Source of the DNA: Actinomadura mexicana
Lineage (GTDB): Bacteria; Actinomycetota; Actinomycetes; Streptosporangiales; Streptosporangiaceae
Assembly: GCF_900188105.1 (NCBI RefSeq)
Contig: NZ_FZNP01000020.1
Location: 1 to 64,000, forward strand
DNA length: 64,000 nucleotides
Reading direction: 5' to 3'
This document shows positions 8,877 to 18,035 of the stretch, piece after piece. The translations under genes were made by a program, and so were the position numbers. Each line of letters starts with the position of its first letter. The first letter of the stretch is position 1. Below the pieces are notes generated by a model. That model did not search any database. It was not told the origin of the DNA and saw only the letters and a program-made list of their open reading frames with translations.

Positions 8877-9551
8877 TCACGGGCGCTGTCCGTAGGCGTT
8901 CTGGTAGCGCTGGTACAGGCGGTCGATGTCGTCGGGCCGCAGCGGGACGGGGTCGCCGAGCTGGCGGGCCAGGTGCACCGCCCGTGCCGCGTCCTCGCAC
9001 ATCACCGCGGCCTTGACCGCGGCCCGCGCGTCCGCGCCGATGGTGAAGACGCCGTGGTTGCGCATGATCACCGCCGGGGAGCGGTGGCCGCGCAGCGTGC
9101 CGACGATGCCGCGCCCGATCGAGTCGTCGCCGATGGGCGCGAACGGGCCGAGGGGGATCTCCGCGCCGAACTCGTCGGCCATGGCCGTCAGGACGCAGGG
9201 CACCGGTTCCCCGCGGGCGGCCCAGGCGCAGGCGTACGCGGAGTGCGTGTGCACCACCCCGCCGACCTCGGGCATGTGCCGGTAGACGTAGGCGTGCGCG
9301 GCGGTGTCGCTCGAAGGCCGCAGGTCGCCCTCGACGACCGTCCCTTCGAGGTCGCAGACCACCATCCCCTCCGGGGACAGGTCCTCGTAGGAGACGCCGC
9401 TGGGTTTGATGACCATCAGGTCGCGGCCGGGCACCCGGGCGGAGATGTTGCCGGCCGTCCACACGACCAGTCCGTACCTGACGAGTTCGGCGTGCAGGTC
9501 GGTGACGGTCCGCCGCAGCGCGCGGACCCTCCCGTCGGGTGCGCCGGGCAT
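8877..9551 (-). CDS. araD: L-ribulose-5-phosphate 4-epimerase
   Basis: The 224-residue class II aldolase-fold enzyme makes D-xylulose 5-phosphate, which enters the pentose phosphate pathway. The substrate-phosphate motifs GNIS (34-37) and KPSG (49-52) are present. The zinc ligands are seen as HTH (His101 and His103) and RNHG (His166). The length matches AraD (about 230). Its ATG overlaps the araB stop by one nucleotide (TGATG). The order araB-araD-araA is uninterrupted, so the specific assignment is safer than for a lone class II aldolase. Confidence 0.93.
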   Translation of the reverse strand: MPGAPDGRVRALRRTVTDLHAELVRYGLVVWTAGNISARVPGRDLMVIKPSGVSYEDLSPEGMVVCDLEGTVVEGDLRPSSDTAAHAYVYRHMPEVGGVVHTHSAYACAWAARGEPVPCVLTAMADEFGAEIPLGPFAPIGDDSIGRGIVGTLRGHRSPAVIMRNHGVFTIGADARAAVKAAVMCEDAARAVHLARQLGDPVPLRPDDIDRLYQRYQNAYGQRP

Positions 9552-11206
9552 CAGAGGCCCCCTTCCGAGCCGAGCGCGTCGTTGCGCAGCCGCCGCAGCC
9601 GGTGCAGGACCGCGCTGCTCGCGCCGCCCCGGGCCGCGAAGTGGTCGTGCAGTTCGCGGTACTCCGCGAAGAGGAGGTCATGGACCCGGGCCCGGGCGGG
9701 GTCCGGCGCGTAGGCGGCGGTGACCACCCGGCCCATCGCCGCCGCGGCCTCCGGCACGTCCCGGTGGAGGCCCGCCGCGACCGCGGCGTGGATGGCGGCA
9801 CCGAGCGCCGGCGCCTGGTCGGAGGCGGCGATGGAGACCGGCCGGCGCAGGACGTCGGCGTAGATCTGCATCAGCGCCGCGTTGCGTTTCAGCCCGCCGG
9901 CGACGACGAACTCCTCGACCGGGACCCCGGCCGCCTCGAAGGCCTCGACGATGACGCGGGTCCCGTAGGCCGTCGCCTCCATGAGCGCGCGGTAGACCTC
10001 CTCCGGCCGGGTGGCCAGGGTCATTCCCGCGATCACGCCCGACAGGTGGTGGTCGACCAGGACCGAGCGGTTGCCGCCCGTCCAGTCCAGCGCCACCAGC
10101 CCGTGCGAGCCGACGGGCGCTGCCGCGGACGCGGCCGCCAGTTCGTCGTGGTCCCGGCCGGTCATCCGGGTCCACCAGGCGAAGATGTCGCCGACCGCGC
10201 TCTGCCCGGCCTCGTAGCCGTAGGCTCCGGCGGTGATGCCGCCGTCCACGACGCCGCAGATCCCCGGGACCTCGGCGAGGACGGCGCTGCTGACCACGTG
10301 GCAGGTCGACGTCCCCATGATCGCCAGCAGCCTGCCGTTCTCGACCGCGCGGGCGGCCGGCGCGGTGACGTGGGCGTCGATGTTGCCGGCCGCCACCGCG
10401 ATGCCCTCCGGCAGACCGGTCCGGCGGGCCGCCTCGGCGGTCAGCGTCCCCACCCGCGACCCCAGCGGGGAGAGCGGATGGGCCAGCCGCGTGGCCGCGA
10501 AGTCGGCGAAGCCGGGATGCAGCGCGGCCAGATAGCCGGCGGAGGGGTAGCCGCCGTCCTGGTGGATGCCCTTGTAGCCGGCGGTGCAGGCGTTGCGCGT
10601 CTCGCGGCCGGTCAGCTGCCAGACGATCCAGTCCGCCGCCTCGATCCAGCGTTCCGTACGCCGGTAGGTGTCCGGATCCTCCTCCAGGACCTGCAGCGCC
10701 TTGGCGAACTGCCACTCCGAAGAGATCCGTCCGCCGTACCGCTTGATCCACTTCTCCGCGCGCTCGTGCGCCAGTGCGGTGATGCGGTCGGCCTGCGGCT
10801 GCGCCGCATGGTGCTTCCACAGCTTCGGCCAGGCGTGCGGCCGGTCCGCCAGCTCCGGGAGCTCGCACAGCGGGGTGCCGTCCGACCGGACGGGAAGCAC
10901 CGTGCAGGACGTGAAGTCGGTGCCGATCCCCACGATCCGGGCCGGATCCACCCCGGCCTCGGCGACGGCCGCGGGGACGGCGGTGCGCAGCACGGCCCGC
11001 CAGTCCGCGGGGTTCTGCAGTGCCCAGTCGGGCGGGAGCGGCTCCCCCGTGACGGGCAGCGCCCGCTCGATCACCGCGTCGGCGTAGTCGTGGACGGCGC
11101 CGCCCAGCTCGGCCCCGTCGGCGACCCGGACGACGACCGCCCGGCCGGACAGCGTGCCGAAGTCGACGCCGACGACGCAGGCGGTCTGGTTGATGTTAGC
11201 GCTCAC
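9551..11206 (-). CDS. araB: L-ribulokinase
   Basis: This FGGY-family kinase phosphorylates L-ribulose. The N-terminal ATPase-fold signature [15 protein letters not shown] is clear, and the C-terminal FGGY domain carries [20 protein letters not shown] chose a GTG at 11206 (551 residues), preceded by GAGGA at a short 4-nt spacing. An ATG at 11236 would add ten residues but has no visible ribosome site. The GTG start lies inside a LacI-type operator (11194-11207), so repressor binding would sit over the start of the gene. It lies downstream of the repressor gene in the same direction. Confidence 0.9.
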   Translation of the reverse strand: MSANINQTACVVGVDFGTLSGRAVVVRVADGAELGGAVHDYADAVIERALPVTGEPLPPDWALQNPADWRAVLRTAVPAAVAEAGVDPARIVGIGTDFTSCTVLPVRSDGTPLCELPELADRPHAWPKLWKHHAAQPQADRITALAHERAEKWIKRYGGRISSEWQFAKALQVLEEDPDTYRRTERWIEAADWIVWQLTGRETRNACTAGYKGIHQDGGYPSAGYLAALHPGFADFAATRLAHPLSPLGSRVGTLTAEAARRTGLPEGIAVAAGNIDAHVTAPAARAVENGRLLAIMGTSTCHVVSSAVLAEVPGICGVVDGGITAGAYGYEAGQSAVGDIFAWWTRMTGRDHDELAAASAAAPVGSHGLVALDWTGGNRSVLVDHHLSGVIAGMTLATRPEEVYRALMEATAYGTRVIVEAFEAAGVPVEEFVVAGGLKRNAALMQIYADVLRRPVSIAASDQAPALGAAIHAAVAAGLHRDVPEAAAAMGRVVTAAYAPDPARARVHDLLFAEYRELHDHFAARGGASSAVLHRLRRLRNDALGSEGGL

Positions 11207-11207
11207 A
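11194..11207. promoter_or_regulatory. LacI-type operator at the araB start
   Basis: TGTTAGCGCTCACA matches the TGTnAGCGCTnACA pattern bound by many actinobacterial LacI-family repressors; six of seven base pairs are symmetric. It lies between the repressor gene and araB, next to the araB start codon. A second, weaker copy precedes the repressor gene itself. Confidence 0.65.
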
Positions 11208-11243
11208 ATTTCCTCATCGCTGGAGTCCGGGAGCATCGGCAGG

Positions 11244-12266
11244 TCAGGTGCGCGGGGCCGGGCGGGCGCTGGACCTGACCACCAGCTCCGGCGGGATCAG
11301 CACATTCCCCGGCGGCCCCGAGGGTTCGCCGAGGCGCTGCACCAGCAGCTCCAGCGAACGGCGGCCGAGCTCGCCGAAGTCCTGGCGCACCGTGGACAGC
11401 GGCGGGATGAAGTAGGCGGCCTCCGGGATGTCGTCGAAGCCGACCAGGCTGACGTCCTCGGGGACCCGGCGGCCGGCCTCGTGCAGCGCGCGGAGCACGC
11501 CCAGGGCCATGTGGTCGTTGGCGCAGAAAACCGCCGTGACCGCGGGGTCTCCCGCGAGCCGCCGGCCGGCCTCGTAGCCCGACCGGGCGCTCCAGTCACC
11601 GGTCAGCACCTCCGGCACCGCCGCTCCGGCCCCGGTCAGGGTCGCGCGCCAGCCGTCGGCCCGGCCGACCGCGTCGAGCCAGGTCCCGGGACCCGCGACG
11701 TGGTGGACCGTGCGGTGCCCGAGGTCGAGCAGGTGGCGGGTGGCCGCCACCGCGCCGGCGCGCTGGTCGATGGCCACCATCGGAACCCGCGCGGTCAGCC
11801 CGCACCCGGCTCCCACCAGCGGCACGAGCCGGCCGGCCTGCGCCAGCACGTCGTTCGTCGAGGTGTGCGGGGCGATCACCACGACGCCCTCGACGGCCTG
11901 CTCCGCCAACCGTCCGACCGCGTCCAGCAGGGCGCGCTGCGTGATCGCCCGCAGGCTGACGATGCTGACGAAGAAGTCGGCGTTCCGGGCGGCCTGCTCG
12001 ATGCCGTGCAGCATCGACGCAGGACCGTAGAGCGTGGATTCGAAGCTGACCACGCCGAGCGTCCTGGAGCGCCGGGTCACCAGGGTCCGGGCCGCCGAGT
12101 TCGGCCGGTAGCCGAGCTCGGCGATCGCCGCCTGCACGCGGGCGCGGGTCCGCGCCGAGACGTTCGGATGGTCGTTGACCACGCGCGACACCGTCTGGTG
12201 CGACACCCCCGCCAGCTGGGCGACGTCAGCCATGATCGGCGGATTCGACGAGCCGTGGTCGGCCAC
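11244..12266 (-). CDS. LacI-family repressor of the arabinose operon
   Basis: The 340-residue protein has the LacI plan: an N-terminal helix-turn-helix (DVAQLAGVSHQTVSRVVND, about residues 13-31), a hinge helix (NSAARTLVTRRSRTLGVV), and a sugar-binding domain of the periplasmic-binding type with FCANDHMALGVLRAL and VSLVGFDDIPEA. The GTG start is supported by GGAGGAG about 5 nt upstream; the frame is open further upstream but without a ribosome site. It is the first gene of the arabinose operon, and operators on both sides suggest it represses itself and araBDA, with arabinose the probable inducer (inferred). Confidence 0.92.
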   Translation of the reverse strand: MADHGSSNPPIMADVAQLAGVSHQTVSRVVNDHPNVSARTRARVQAAIAELGYRPNSAARTLVTRRSRTLGVVSFESTLYGPASMLHGIEQAARNADFFVSIVSLRAITQRALLDAVGRLAEQAVEGVVVIAPHTSTNDVLAQAGRLVPLVGAGCGLTARVPMVAIDQRAGAVAATRHLLDLGHRTVHHVAGPGTWLDAVGRADGWRATLTGAGAAVPEVLTGDWSARSGYEAGRRLAGDPAVTAVFCANDHMALGVLRALHEAGRRVPEDVSLVGFDDIPEAAYFIPPLSTVRQDFGELGRRSLELLVQRLGEPSGPPGNVLIPPELVVRSSARPAPRT

Positions 12267-12642
12267 CGTCTCCTCCTCCGCGGTCGCGCCGGGGGCTCCG
12301 GCAGTGTTGCGTAGGCCGATTGTGAGCGCAAACATTTCAACCGTCAAGACCCGATACGCAATGGGTTTCGGACGGCCGGTGACGGGCGCTCGGCCTCGGC
12401 GATCGCGTAGCCGGATGATCACGAAGCCGGGCCGGACGTACGGATGCCCAGGGGCGGGCAGCCGGTCCCGTGACGTCCGGGGCTCTTGAGACCCTCGCCA
12501 GAAAATCGGACTAACAGCTGGAAACCGGGTACATCCCGAAGTACCCATCGTGGACACCCGTGACGTCCGAGGACGGGGGCGACGAGCACGGGCCGCTGTT
12601 CCGGGCGCCTGCGAGCCGACTCTCTACGTGGAAGGAGAGGAC
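12267..12642. other. Gene-free divergent control region
   Basis: This 376-bp stretch separates the arabinose repressor from formaldehyde dehydrogenase. It holds the LacI-type operator at 12321-12334 and AT-richer sequence around 12325-12365 where the leftward operon promoter should lie. On the rightward side TTGAGA (12487-12492) is followed after 17 nt by GACTAA, a weak candidate promoter. I see no gene in it. Confidence 0.5.
12321..12334. promoter_or_regulatory. LacI-type operator upstream of the repressor gene
   Basis: TGTGAGCGCAAACA shares TGTnAGCGC with the site at the araB start, and five of seven pairs are symmetric. It lies 55 bp upstream of the repressor GTG, where it could control transcription of the whole operon including the repressor. 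Confidence 0.55.
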
Positions 12643-13857
12643 ATGGCGGACACCAATCGAGGCGTCGTGTACCAGGGGCCGGGCGAGGTCACGGTCGAGG
12701 ACCTGGACTTCCCCAAGCTCGAACTGGCCGAACAGGGCGGGCGCAAGCTGCAGCACGGCGTCATCCTGAAGGTACTGGCCACCAATATCTGCGGTTCCGA
12801 CCAGCACATGGTGCGGGGCCGGACGACCGCGCCCGCCGGGCTCACGCTCGGCCACGAGATCACCGGGGAGGTGATCGAGACAGGCAGGGACGTCGAGTTC
12901 ATCAAGGAGGGCGACCTCGTCAGCGTCCCGTTCAACATCGCGTGCGGCCGCTGCCGCAACTGCAAGGAGCGCCACACCGGCGTGTGCGAGAACGTCAACC
13001 GGGAACGGCCGGGCGCCGCCTACGGGTACGTCGACATGGGCGGCTGGCACGGCGGCCAGGCCGCCTACGCGGTCGTCCCGTACGCCGACTTCAACCTGCT
13101 CAAGTTCCCGGCCGACCGCGACACCGTGATGGAGAAGCTGCCCGACCTGGCGATGCTGTCGGACATCTTCCCGACCGGATACCACGGCGCCTACACCGCC
13201 GGCGTCACGACCGGTTCGACCGTGTACGTGGCGGGCGCGGGACCGGTCGGCCTCGCGTGCGCGACCGCCTGCCTGCTGCTCGGCGCCGCCGTCGTGATCG
13301 TCGGCGACATGAACGAGCGGCGGCTGCAGCAGGCCCGCGGCTTCGGCTGCGAGACGATCGACCTGTCGGAGCACGGTGACGTGGGCGCGCAGATCGAGCA
13401 GGTCCTCGGCGTTCCCGAGGTGGACGCCGCCGTCGACTGCGTCGGGTTCGAGGCGCGCGGCCAGGGGCACGAGGGAGCGAGGACGGAGCAGCCCGCGACC
13501 GTCCTCAACACGCTCATGAACGTCGCCCGCCCCGCCGCAGGGCTCGGCATCCCCGGCCTGTACGTCACCGGTGACCCGGGCGCGTCGGACGAGAACGCGA
13601 AGGAGGGCCAGCTCGGGCTGCGGATCGGCCTCGGCTGGGCCAAGTCGCAGTACCTCGTCACGGGCCAGTGCCCGGTGATGGCGTACAACCGGCAGCTGAT
13701 GATGGCGATCCTGTACGACCGGGTACAGATCGCCCGGAACGTCAACGCGTCGGTCATCCCGCTCGAGCAGGCGCCGCAGGGCTACGCCGAGTTCGACAAG
13801 GGCGCGGCGCGCAAGTACATCCTCGACCCGCACGGCACAGTGGGAGCCGCGGCCTGA
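12643..13857 (+). CDS. fdhA: Glutathione-independent formaldehyde dehydrogenase
   Basis: The 404-residue zinc-dependent medium-chain dehydrogenase oxidises formaldehyde with NAD without needing added glutathione. The catalytic zinc ligands are seen in TNICGSDQH (Cys50) and GHE (His71-Glu72). The structural zinc site uses Cys101, Cys104, Cys107 and Cys115. The long family insert with YGYVDMGGWHGGQA and the NAD motif GAGPVGLA are both present, as in Pseudomonas FdhA. AAGGAGAGG (12632-12640) supports this ATG. It stands alone, divergent from the arabinose operon. The likely role is aldehyde detoxification; a dismutase activity is also known for this family. Confidence 0.9.
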   Translation: MADTNRGVVYQGPGEVTVEDLDFPKLELAEQGGRKLQHGVILKVLATNICGSDQHMVRGRTTAPAGLTLGHEITGEVIETGRDVEFIKEGDLVSVPFNIACGRCRNCKERHTGVCENVNRERPGAAYGYVDMGGWHGGQAAYAVVPYADFNLLKFPADRDTVMEKLPDLAMLSDIFPTGYHGAYTAGVTTGSTVYVAGAGPVGLACATACLLLGAAVVIVGDMNERRLQQARGFGCETIDLSEHGDVGAQIEQVLGVPEVDAAVDCVGFEARGQGHEGARTEQPATVLNTLMNVARPAAGLGIPGLYVTGDPGASDENAKEGQLGLRIGLGWAKSQYLVTGQCPVMAYNRQLMMAILYDRVQIARNVNASVIPLEQAPQGYAEFDKGAARKYILDPHGTVGAAA

Positions 13858-13965
13858 GTCCGCCCCCTACTCGACGCCCTCGGCGATCCGGCGCCGCTCA
13901 GTCTGCGGCATTCACGCCGGGTGTGGCTGGACGAGCTTTGGGCGGCCCCGGAGCGACACCCGCAT

Positions 13966-13987
13966 GATCGGCTCCCGATCGGCTCCC
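13966..13987. repeat. Tandem 11-bp repeat
   Basis: GATCGGCTCCC occurs twice with no gap (13966-13976 and 13977-13987) in the short space between two convergent genes. No function is evident; it may be a small slippage duplication. Confidence 0.6.
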
Positions 13988-14018
13988 GGTCTCGGATGCG
14001 GAGCACGCGAAGCCGGGA

Positions 14019-14067
14019 AGACGGCCGGGGCGCCCGTGGGCGTTCCGGCGAGGCGGCCCGGCCGTCT
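14019..14067. terminator. Bidirectional terminator-like hairpin
   Basis: AGACGGCCGGG (14019-14029) pairs perfectly with CCCGGCCGTCT (14057-14067). The intervening 27 nt contain a smaller hairpin, CGCCC-GT-GGGCG. It lies between the ends of fdhA and the acyl-CoA dehydrogenase and could stop both transcripts. There is no U-tract. Confidence 0.55.
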
Positions 14068-14081
14068 GCGCAGGTCGGCTG

Positions 14082-15311
14082 CTACCGCACCGGCAGGCCC
14101 GTGATGGTGCGGCCGATCACCAGGCGCTGGATCTCCGAGGTGCCCTCGAAGATCGTGAAGATCTTGGAGTCGCGGTGCATGCGCTCGACGGGGTACTCGC
14201 GGGTGTAGCCGTTGCCGCCGAGGATCTGGATCGCCTCCTCGGTGACGTGGACCGACATCTCGCTGGCCATCAGCTTGGCCATCGAGCCCTCGGCGCTCTG
14301 GAAGTCCTTGCCGGTGCGCGCCATCCAGGCGGCCCGCCACACCATGAGGCGGGCGGCGTCCAGGCGGCACTTCATGTCGGCCAGTTTGAAGGCGATGGCC
14401 TGGAAGTCGCCGATCTTCTTGCCGAACTGCTCGCGCTCCTGCGCGTACTGGAGGGCGTAGTCGTAGGCGGCTCGGCCGACGCCGAGGGCCATCGCGCCGA
14501 CGGACGGGCGGGTCGTCTCGAACGTCTTCATCGCGGCCTGGCCCTTGGAGCTCTTGCCCTCGCGGCTGCGCGCGATGCGCTCGTCGAACCTGTCCTTGCC
14601 GCCGACGATCAGGTGGGACGGGATCCGGACGTCGTCCAGCACCACCTCGGCCGTGTGGGAGGCGCGGATGCCGTGCTTCTTGAACTTCTGGCCCTGCCTC
14701 AACCCCGGCGTGTTCGGGGGGACGATGAAGCTGGCCTGCCCGCGGCTGCCGAGGTCGGGGTGCACCGAGGCGACGATCACGTGGACGTCGGCGATGCCGC
14801 CGTTGGTCGCCCAGGTCTTGGTGCCGTTCAGCACCCACTCGTCCTTGGCCTCGTCGAACACGGCGCGGGTGCGGATGGAGCCGACGTCGCTGCCGGCGTC
14901 GGGCTCGGAGGCGCAGAACGCGCCGAGCTTGATGTCGTCGGCGGTGCCGAACATCTGCGGCACCCACTCACTGACCTGGTCAGGCGTGCCCACGGCGGCG
15001 ACGGACGCGGCGGCGAGGCCGGTCCCCACGATCGACAGGGCGATGCCCGCGTCACCCCAGAACAGCTCCTCGAACGCCACCGGGATGCCGAGGCCGGTCG
15101 GCTCCAGCCACTGGGTGGCGAAGAAGTCGAGGGAGTAGATGCCGACCTTGGACGCCTCCTGGATCAGCGGCCAGGGGGTCTCCTCGCGCTCGTCCCACTC
15201 CTCCGCGGCGGGGCGGATGACGTCCTTGGCGAACTCGTGCACCCAGTCCCTGACCTCGCGAACGTCCTCGCTGGGCTCCAGCGAGAACGGCGTCTGCTCC
15301 GCGCTCGTCAT
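14082..15311 (-). CDS. Acyl-CoA dehydrogenase
   Basis: The 409-residue FAD enzyme introduces a 2,3-double bond into an acyl-CoA. It has the family N-terminal helical domain, the FAD-contact region GAFCASEPDAGSDVGSI, the beta-domain motif LNGTKTWATNGG, and the C-terminal helical domain with REQFGKKIGDFQ, ILGGNGYTREYPVERMHRD and FEGTSEIQ; a Glu in FEGTSEI is in the usual catalytic-base position. Tandem operator-like inverted repeats lie just upstream, so the gene is probably controlled by a dimeric repressor. The ATG follows GAGAGAGGG at a long spacing. Chain-length preference cannot be read. Confidence 0.92.
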   Translation of the reverse strand: MTSAEQTPFSLEPSEDVREVRDWVHEFAKDVIRPAAEEWDEREETPWPLIQEASKVGIYSLDFFATQWLEPTGLGIPVAFEELFWGDAGIALSIVGTGLAAASVAAVGTPDQVSEWVPQMFGTADDIKLGAFCASEPDAGSDVGSIRTRAVFDEAKDEWVLNGTKTWATNGGIADVHVIVASVHPDLGSRGQASFIVPPNTPGLRQGQKFKKHGIRASHTAEVVLDDVRIPSHLIVGGKDRFDERIARSREGKSSKGQAAMKTFETTRPSVGAMALGVGRAAYDYALQYAQEREQFGKKIGDFQAIAFKLADMKCRLDAARLMVWRAAWMARTGKDFQSAEGSMAKLMASEMSVHVTEEAIQILGGNGYTREYPVERMHRDSKIFTIFEGTSEIQRLVIGRTITGLPVR

Positions 15312-15341
15312 GATTATTCGACCCTCTCTCCAATATTGCCT

Positions 15342-15381
15342 GTTACCAACGGTAGCACCATCCGGAGTTACCGCGGGTAAC
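15342..15381. promoter_or_regulatory. Two operator-like inverted repeats upstream of acyl-CoA dehydrogenase
   Basis: GTTACC-GCG-GGTAAC is perfect at 15367-15381. A near copy, GTTACC-AAC-GGTAGC, is at 15342-15356. They are 25 bp apart from start to start, about 31 and 56 bp upstream of the acyl-CoA dehydrogenase ATG. Size and symmetry fit a TetR- or GntR-type dimer; no such regulator is encoded beside them. Confidence 0.55.
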
Positions 15382-15420
15382 ACGTTGGCAGGGTGTGCGG
15401 AGCGGAGCGGTCGGCGGCCG

Positions 15421-16404
15421 CTATCCACGGCCAGAAGAGACGGAGCGGGCGGCGTCGTGGCCGGAGACCTCGATCATCGGCGGGCGCTCCCCCACGGCCA
15501 CGTCGGCCGTGCGCGCGTCGTGCCCGCCCGCGCGGCGCCGGAACCGGGTCAGCGCGGTGGAGGGGGCCGCGAGGGGGAGCATCCGGCCGTGCCGCTCCAG
15601 CCGCGACCAGGCGGTCAGCATGATCTGGCCCGCCATCGCCCCGAGCGCCTCGGTGGACTGGTGGGCGTGGATCCGGCGGCCGAGGTCGACCTGCGCGATC
15701 GCGTCGAGCCCGGAGTCCTGGAAGACGTCCAGCAGCAGGCCGAGCTCCACCCCGTAGCCGGTCACGAACGGCAGCCGCTCCAGCAGCGCGCGGCGCCCCG
15801 CGTACTCGCCGCCGAGCGGCTGCATGACGCCGGCCAGCAGCGGCCAGTGCAGGTTGATCAGGGGGCGCGCGACCAGTTCGGTCACCCGGCCGCCGCCGTC
15901 CTCGACGCGCCGCTCCCCCTCGACCAGCGGCCGGTCGTAGCAGCCCTTGACGTAGCCGACGGAGGGGTCGGTCAGCAGCGGTCCGAGCAGCCCGGTGACG
16001 TAGGAGGAGGTGAACCCGCGCAGGTCGGCGTCCACGAACACGATCAGGTCGCCGGAGGTCACGGCGAGGGACTTCCACAGGGCCTCGCCCTTGCCGGACA
16101 TGCGGCCCTGCTCCGGCAGGACGGAGTCCTGCGCCGCCACGTCCGCGCCGGCCGCGGCGGCGACGGCGGCGGTCCGGTCGGCGGAGCGGGAGTCGATCAC
16201 GACGATCTCGTCCACCAGCGGGATCCGCTCGACCAGGTCGGTGCGCACGGCCGCGACGATCGCGCCGACCGTCGCCTCCTCGTCGCGCGCGGGCAGCACG
16301 ACGCTGATCCTGGTCGCGCCCTTGGCGGCGAGCAGGAGACGCGGCGGCCAGTCCTCCGCCGCGCTCGTACGGCGGGCCAGCCAGGACTCGACCTCGGGCA
16401 GCAC
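15421..16404 (-). CDS. gpgS: Glucosyl-3-phosphoglycerate synthase
   Basis: This 327-residue family 81 glycosyltransferase joins glucose from a nucleotide sugar to 3-phosphoglycerate, the first step to glucosylglycerate and, in mycobacteria, methylglucose lipopolysaccharides. Seen motifs: SVVLPARDEEATVGAIV (UDP-sugar site), VDEIVVIDSRSADRT, the metal-binding DADLRGF, and the acceptor region LINLHWPLLAGVMQPLGGEYAGRR. The start is a GTG with GGGAGAG close upstream. It is cytosolic. It ends about 110 nt upstream of the acyl-CoA dehydrogenase start, across the twin operators, so it may be a separate unit. Confidence 0.92.
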   Translation of the reverse strand: MLPEVESWLARRTSAAEDWPPRLLLAAKGATRISVVLPARDEEATVGAIVAAVRTDLVERIPLVDEIVVIDSRSADRTAAVAAAAGADVAAQDSVLPEQGRMSGKGEALWKSLAVTSGDLIVFVDADLRGFTSSYVTGLLGPLLTDPSVGYVKGCYDRPLVEGERRVEDGGGRVTELVARPLINLHWPLLAGVMQPLGGEYAGRRALLERLPFVTGYGVELGLLLDVFQDSGLDAIAQVDLGRRIHAHQSTEALGAMAGQIMLTAWSRLERHGRMLPLAAPSTALTRFRRRAGGHDARTADVAVGERPPMIEVSGHDAARSVSSGRG

Positions 16405-16553
16405 GCGCTCTCCCTTCCGCCGGGGGGGACCCGGACCGGGCGGTCGGCGTCCCCCTCGCCTACCAGGAAACGCGAGATCCCCCCGCCCCGTGCACGGTTC
16501 GCGCCGCGCGCGGCCGACCGACCCGAAGGTTTAACGCGGCCACAACACGCCCG

Positions 16554-18023
16554 TCATCCGGCGGCGTGCCGGTCCAGGAACTCGTAGACGTCGGCCTCGT
16601 CGACGCCGGGGAACGCTCCCGGCGGCAGGACCGACAGGACGTGCGAGTGTGCGCGCGCCGACGGCCACGCCATCCCCTCCCACCGGTCCGACAGCGCCTT
16701 CGGGGGCCGCTGGCAGCAGTCGCCGTCCGGGCAGGCCGACCTGACCCGCCGGGTCGTCTCCCGGCCGCGGAACCAGCGGGAGTCCTCGAACCGGACGCCC
16801 AGCGTGATCGCGAAGTCGCGCTCGTGGCTGGGGTCGATGTGCGACAGGCACCAGTACGTCCCGTTCGGGGTGTCGGTGTACTGGTGGTAGACGGAGAAGC
16901 GGTCCGCGGCGCCGAACACGTGCCGCCCGGCCCACTCCCGGCACATCCGCTGGCCCTCGATCGCGCCGTCCTCGTCCTGCGGGAAGGCCAGGCCGTCGTT
17001 GGCGTACGCCTTGTAGATCGTGCCGTTCTCGTCGTTCTTGGTGAAGTGCAGCTGCAGGTCGAGGTGGTGCGTCGCGACGTTGGTGAAGCGGTGCGCGGCC
17101 ATCTCGTAGGAGACGGAGAAGACGTCCGCCAGGTCCTCCACCGACAGCTCCCGGGCGGCCTTGGCCTCCTGCAGGAACGGGACGACGCTGCGCTCGGGCA
17201 TCAGGATCGCGGCGCCGAAGTAGTTGGCCTCGACGCGCTGGCGCAGGAAGTCGGCGAAGTCGCGCGGCTGGTCGTGGTCGAGGGCGATGTGCCCGAGGGT
17301 CTGCAGCAGGATCGTCCGCGGCGTGTGCATGCCGAGCTGCTCGCGCTCCAGGTAGATCCGCCGGTTGCGCAGGTCGGTGATCGACCGGACCGAGCGCGGC
17401 AGGTCCTGGACGTACTGGAGGCTGAAGCCGAAGTGCCCCACCAGCGTCATCAGCAGCCCCTGCGAGACCGCGCCGCGCCGGTACCCGACCGAGTCGAGGG
17501 TCTGGGACGCGACGCGCTCGATGTCGGCGAAGTGGTTGCCGCGCTCGTGCATCTGGCGGCGCAGCTCGGCGTTGGCCTTGCGCGCCTCCTCGGGGCTCGC
17601 GGTGGGCTTGGTACGGCTGCGCCTGAGCTCCCCGTACAGCGCGAGAATGTGCTCGATGACCTCGTTCGGCATCCGCTTGCCGACCTTCAGGTGCGACAGG
17701 CCGAGCGTCCGGTACAGCGGGTCGCGCTGCGCTTCCTCCAGCTGGATCTCCAGCTGGGCGCGCCGGCTGGGGGGCTGGCGGCGCAGGAGTTCCTCCACCG
17801 GGCATTCCAGCGCGGCGGCGAGGGCCTGCAGCAACGACAGCTTGGGCTCGCGCCGCCCGTTCTCCAGCAGGGAGAGCTGGGACGGGGCGCGGCCCACGCG
17901 CTCGCCGAGCTCCGACAGCGTCAGGCCGCGAGCGCGCCGCAGGTGGCGGAGCCGCTGTCCGAACGTGACGAGATCCACGTCACCCGTCAAGTTAAGGGCT
18001 TCTTCTGTCCGCAAGGTCGTCAC
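16554..18023 (-). CDS. ScfR/RamB-type short-chain acyl-CoA-responsive regulator
   Basis: The 489-residue regulator has three parts: an XRE helix-turn-helix (about residues 23-75, LSELGERVGRAPSQLSLLENG), a central ImmA/IrrE-like domain with a degenerate LGHIALDH and EANYFGAAILMP, and a C-terminal DUF2083 domain with a Cys cluster (CPDGDCC). This is the architecture of RamB, PccR and related short-chain fatty acyl-CoA regulators. It is divergent from isocitrate lyase, a classic RamB target, so acetate or acyl-CoA control of the glyoxylate shunt is likely. The GTG start has no ribosome site but sits 6 nt after a TAAGAT -10, implying a leaderless mRNA. Confidence 0.9.
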   Translation of the reverse strand: MTTLRTEEALNLTGDVDLVTFGQRLRHLRRARGLTLSELGERVGRAPSQLSLLENGRREPKLSLLQALAAALECPVEELLRRQPPSRRAQLEIQLEEAQRDPLYRTLGLSHLKVGKRMPNEVIEHILALYGELRRSRTKPTASPEEARKANAELRRQMHERGNHFADIERVASQTLDSVGYRRGAVSQGLLMTLVGHFGFSLQYVQDLPRSVRSITDLRNRRIYLEREQLGMHTPRTILLQTLGHIALDHDQPRDFADFLRQRVEANYFGAAILMPERSVVPFLQEAKAARELSVEDLADVFSVSYEMAAHRFTNVATHHLDLQLHFTKNDENGTIYKAYANDGLAFPQDEDGAIEGQRMCREWAGRHVFGAADRFSVYHQYTDTPNGTYWCLSHIDPSHERDFAITLGVRFEDSRWFRGRETTRRVRSACPDGDCCQRPPKALSDRWEGMAWPSARAHSHVLSVLPPGAFPGVDEADVYEFLDRHAAG

Positions 18024-18029
18024 CGCTTC

Positions 18030-18035
18030 ATCTTA
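18030..18035 (-). promoter_or_regulatory. -10 element giving a leaderless ScfR mRNA
   Basis: On the minus strand TAAGAT lies 6 nt before the GTG start. It matches the actinobacterial TAnnnT -10. The -35 is not convincing. The region to aceA (18036-18140) must also hold the divergent aceA promoter. Confidence 0.45.
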
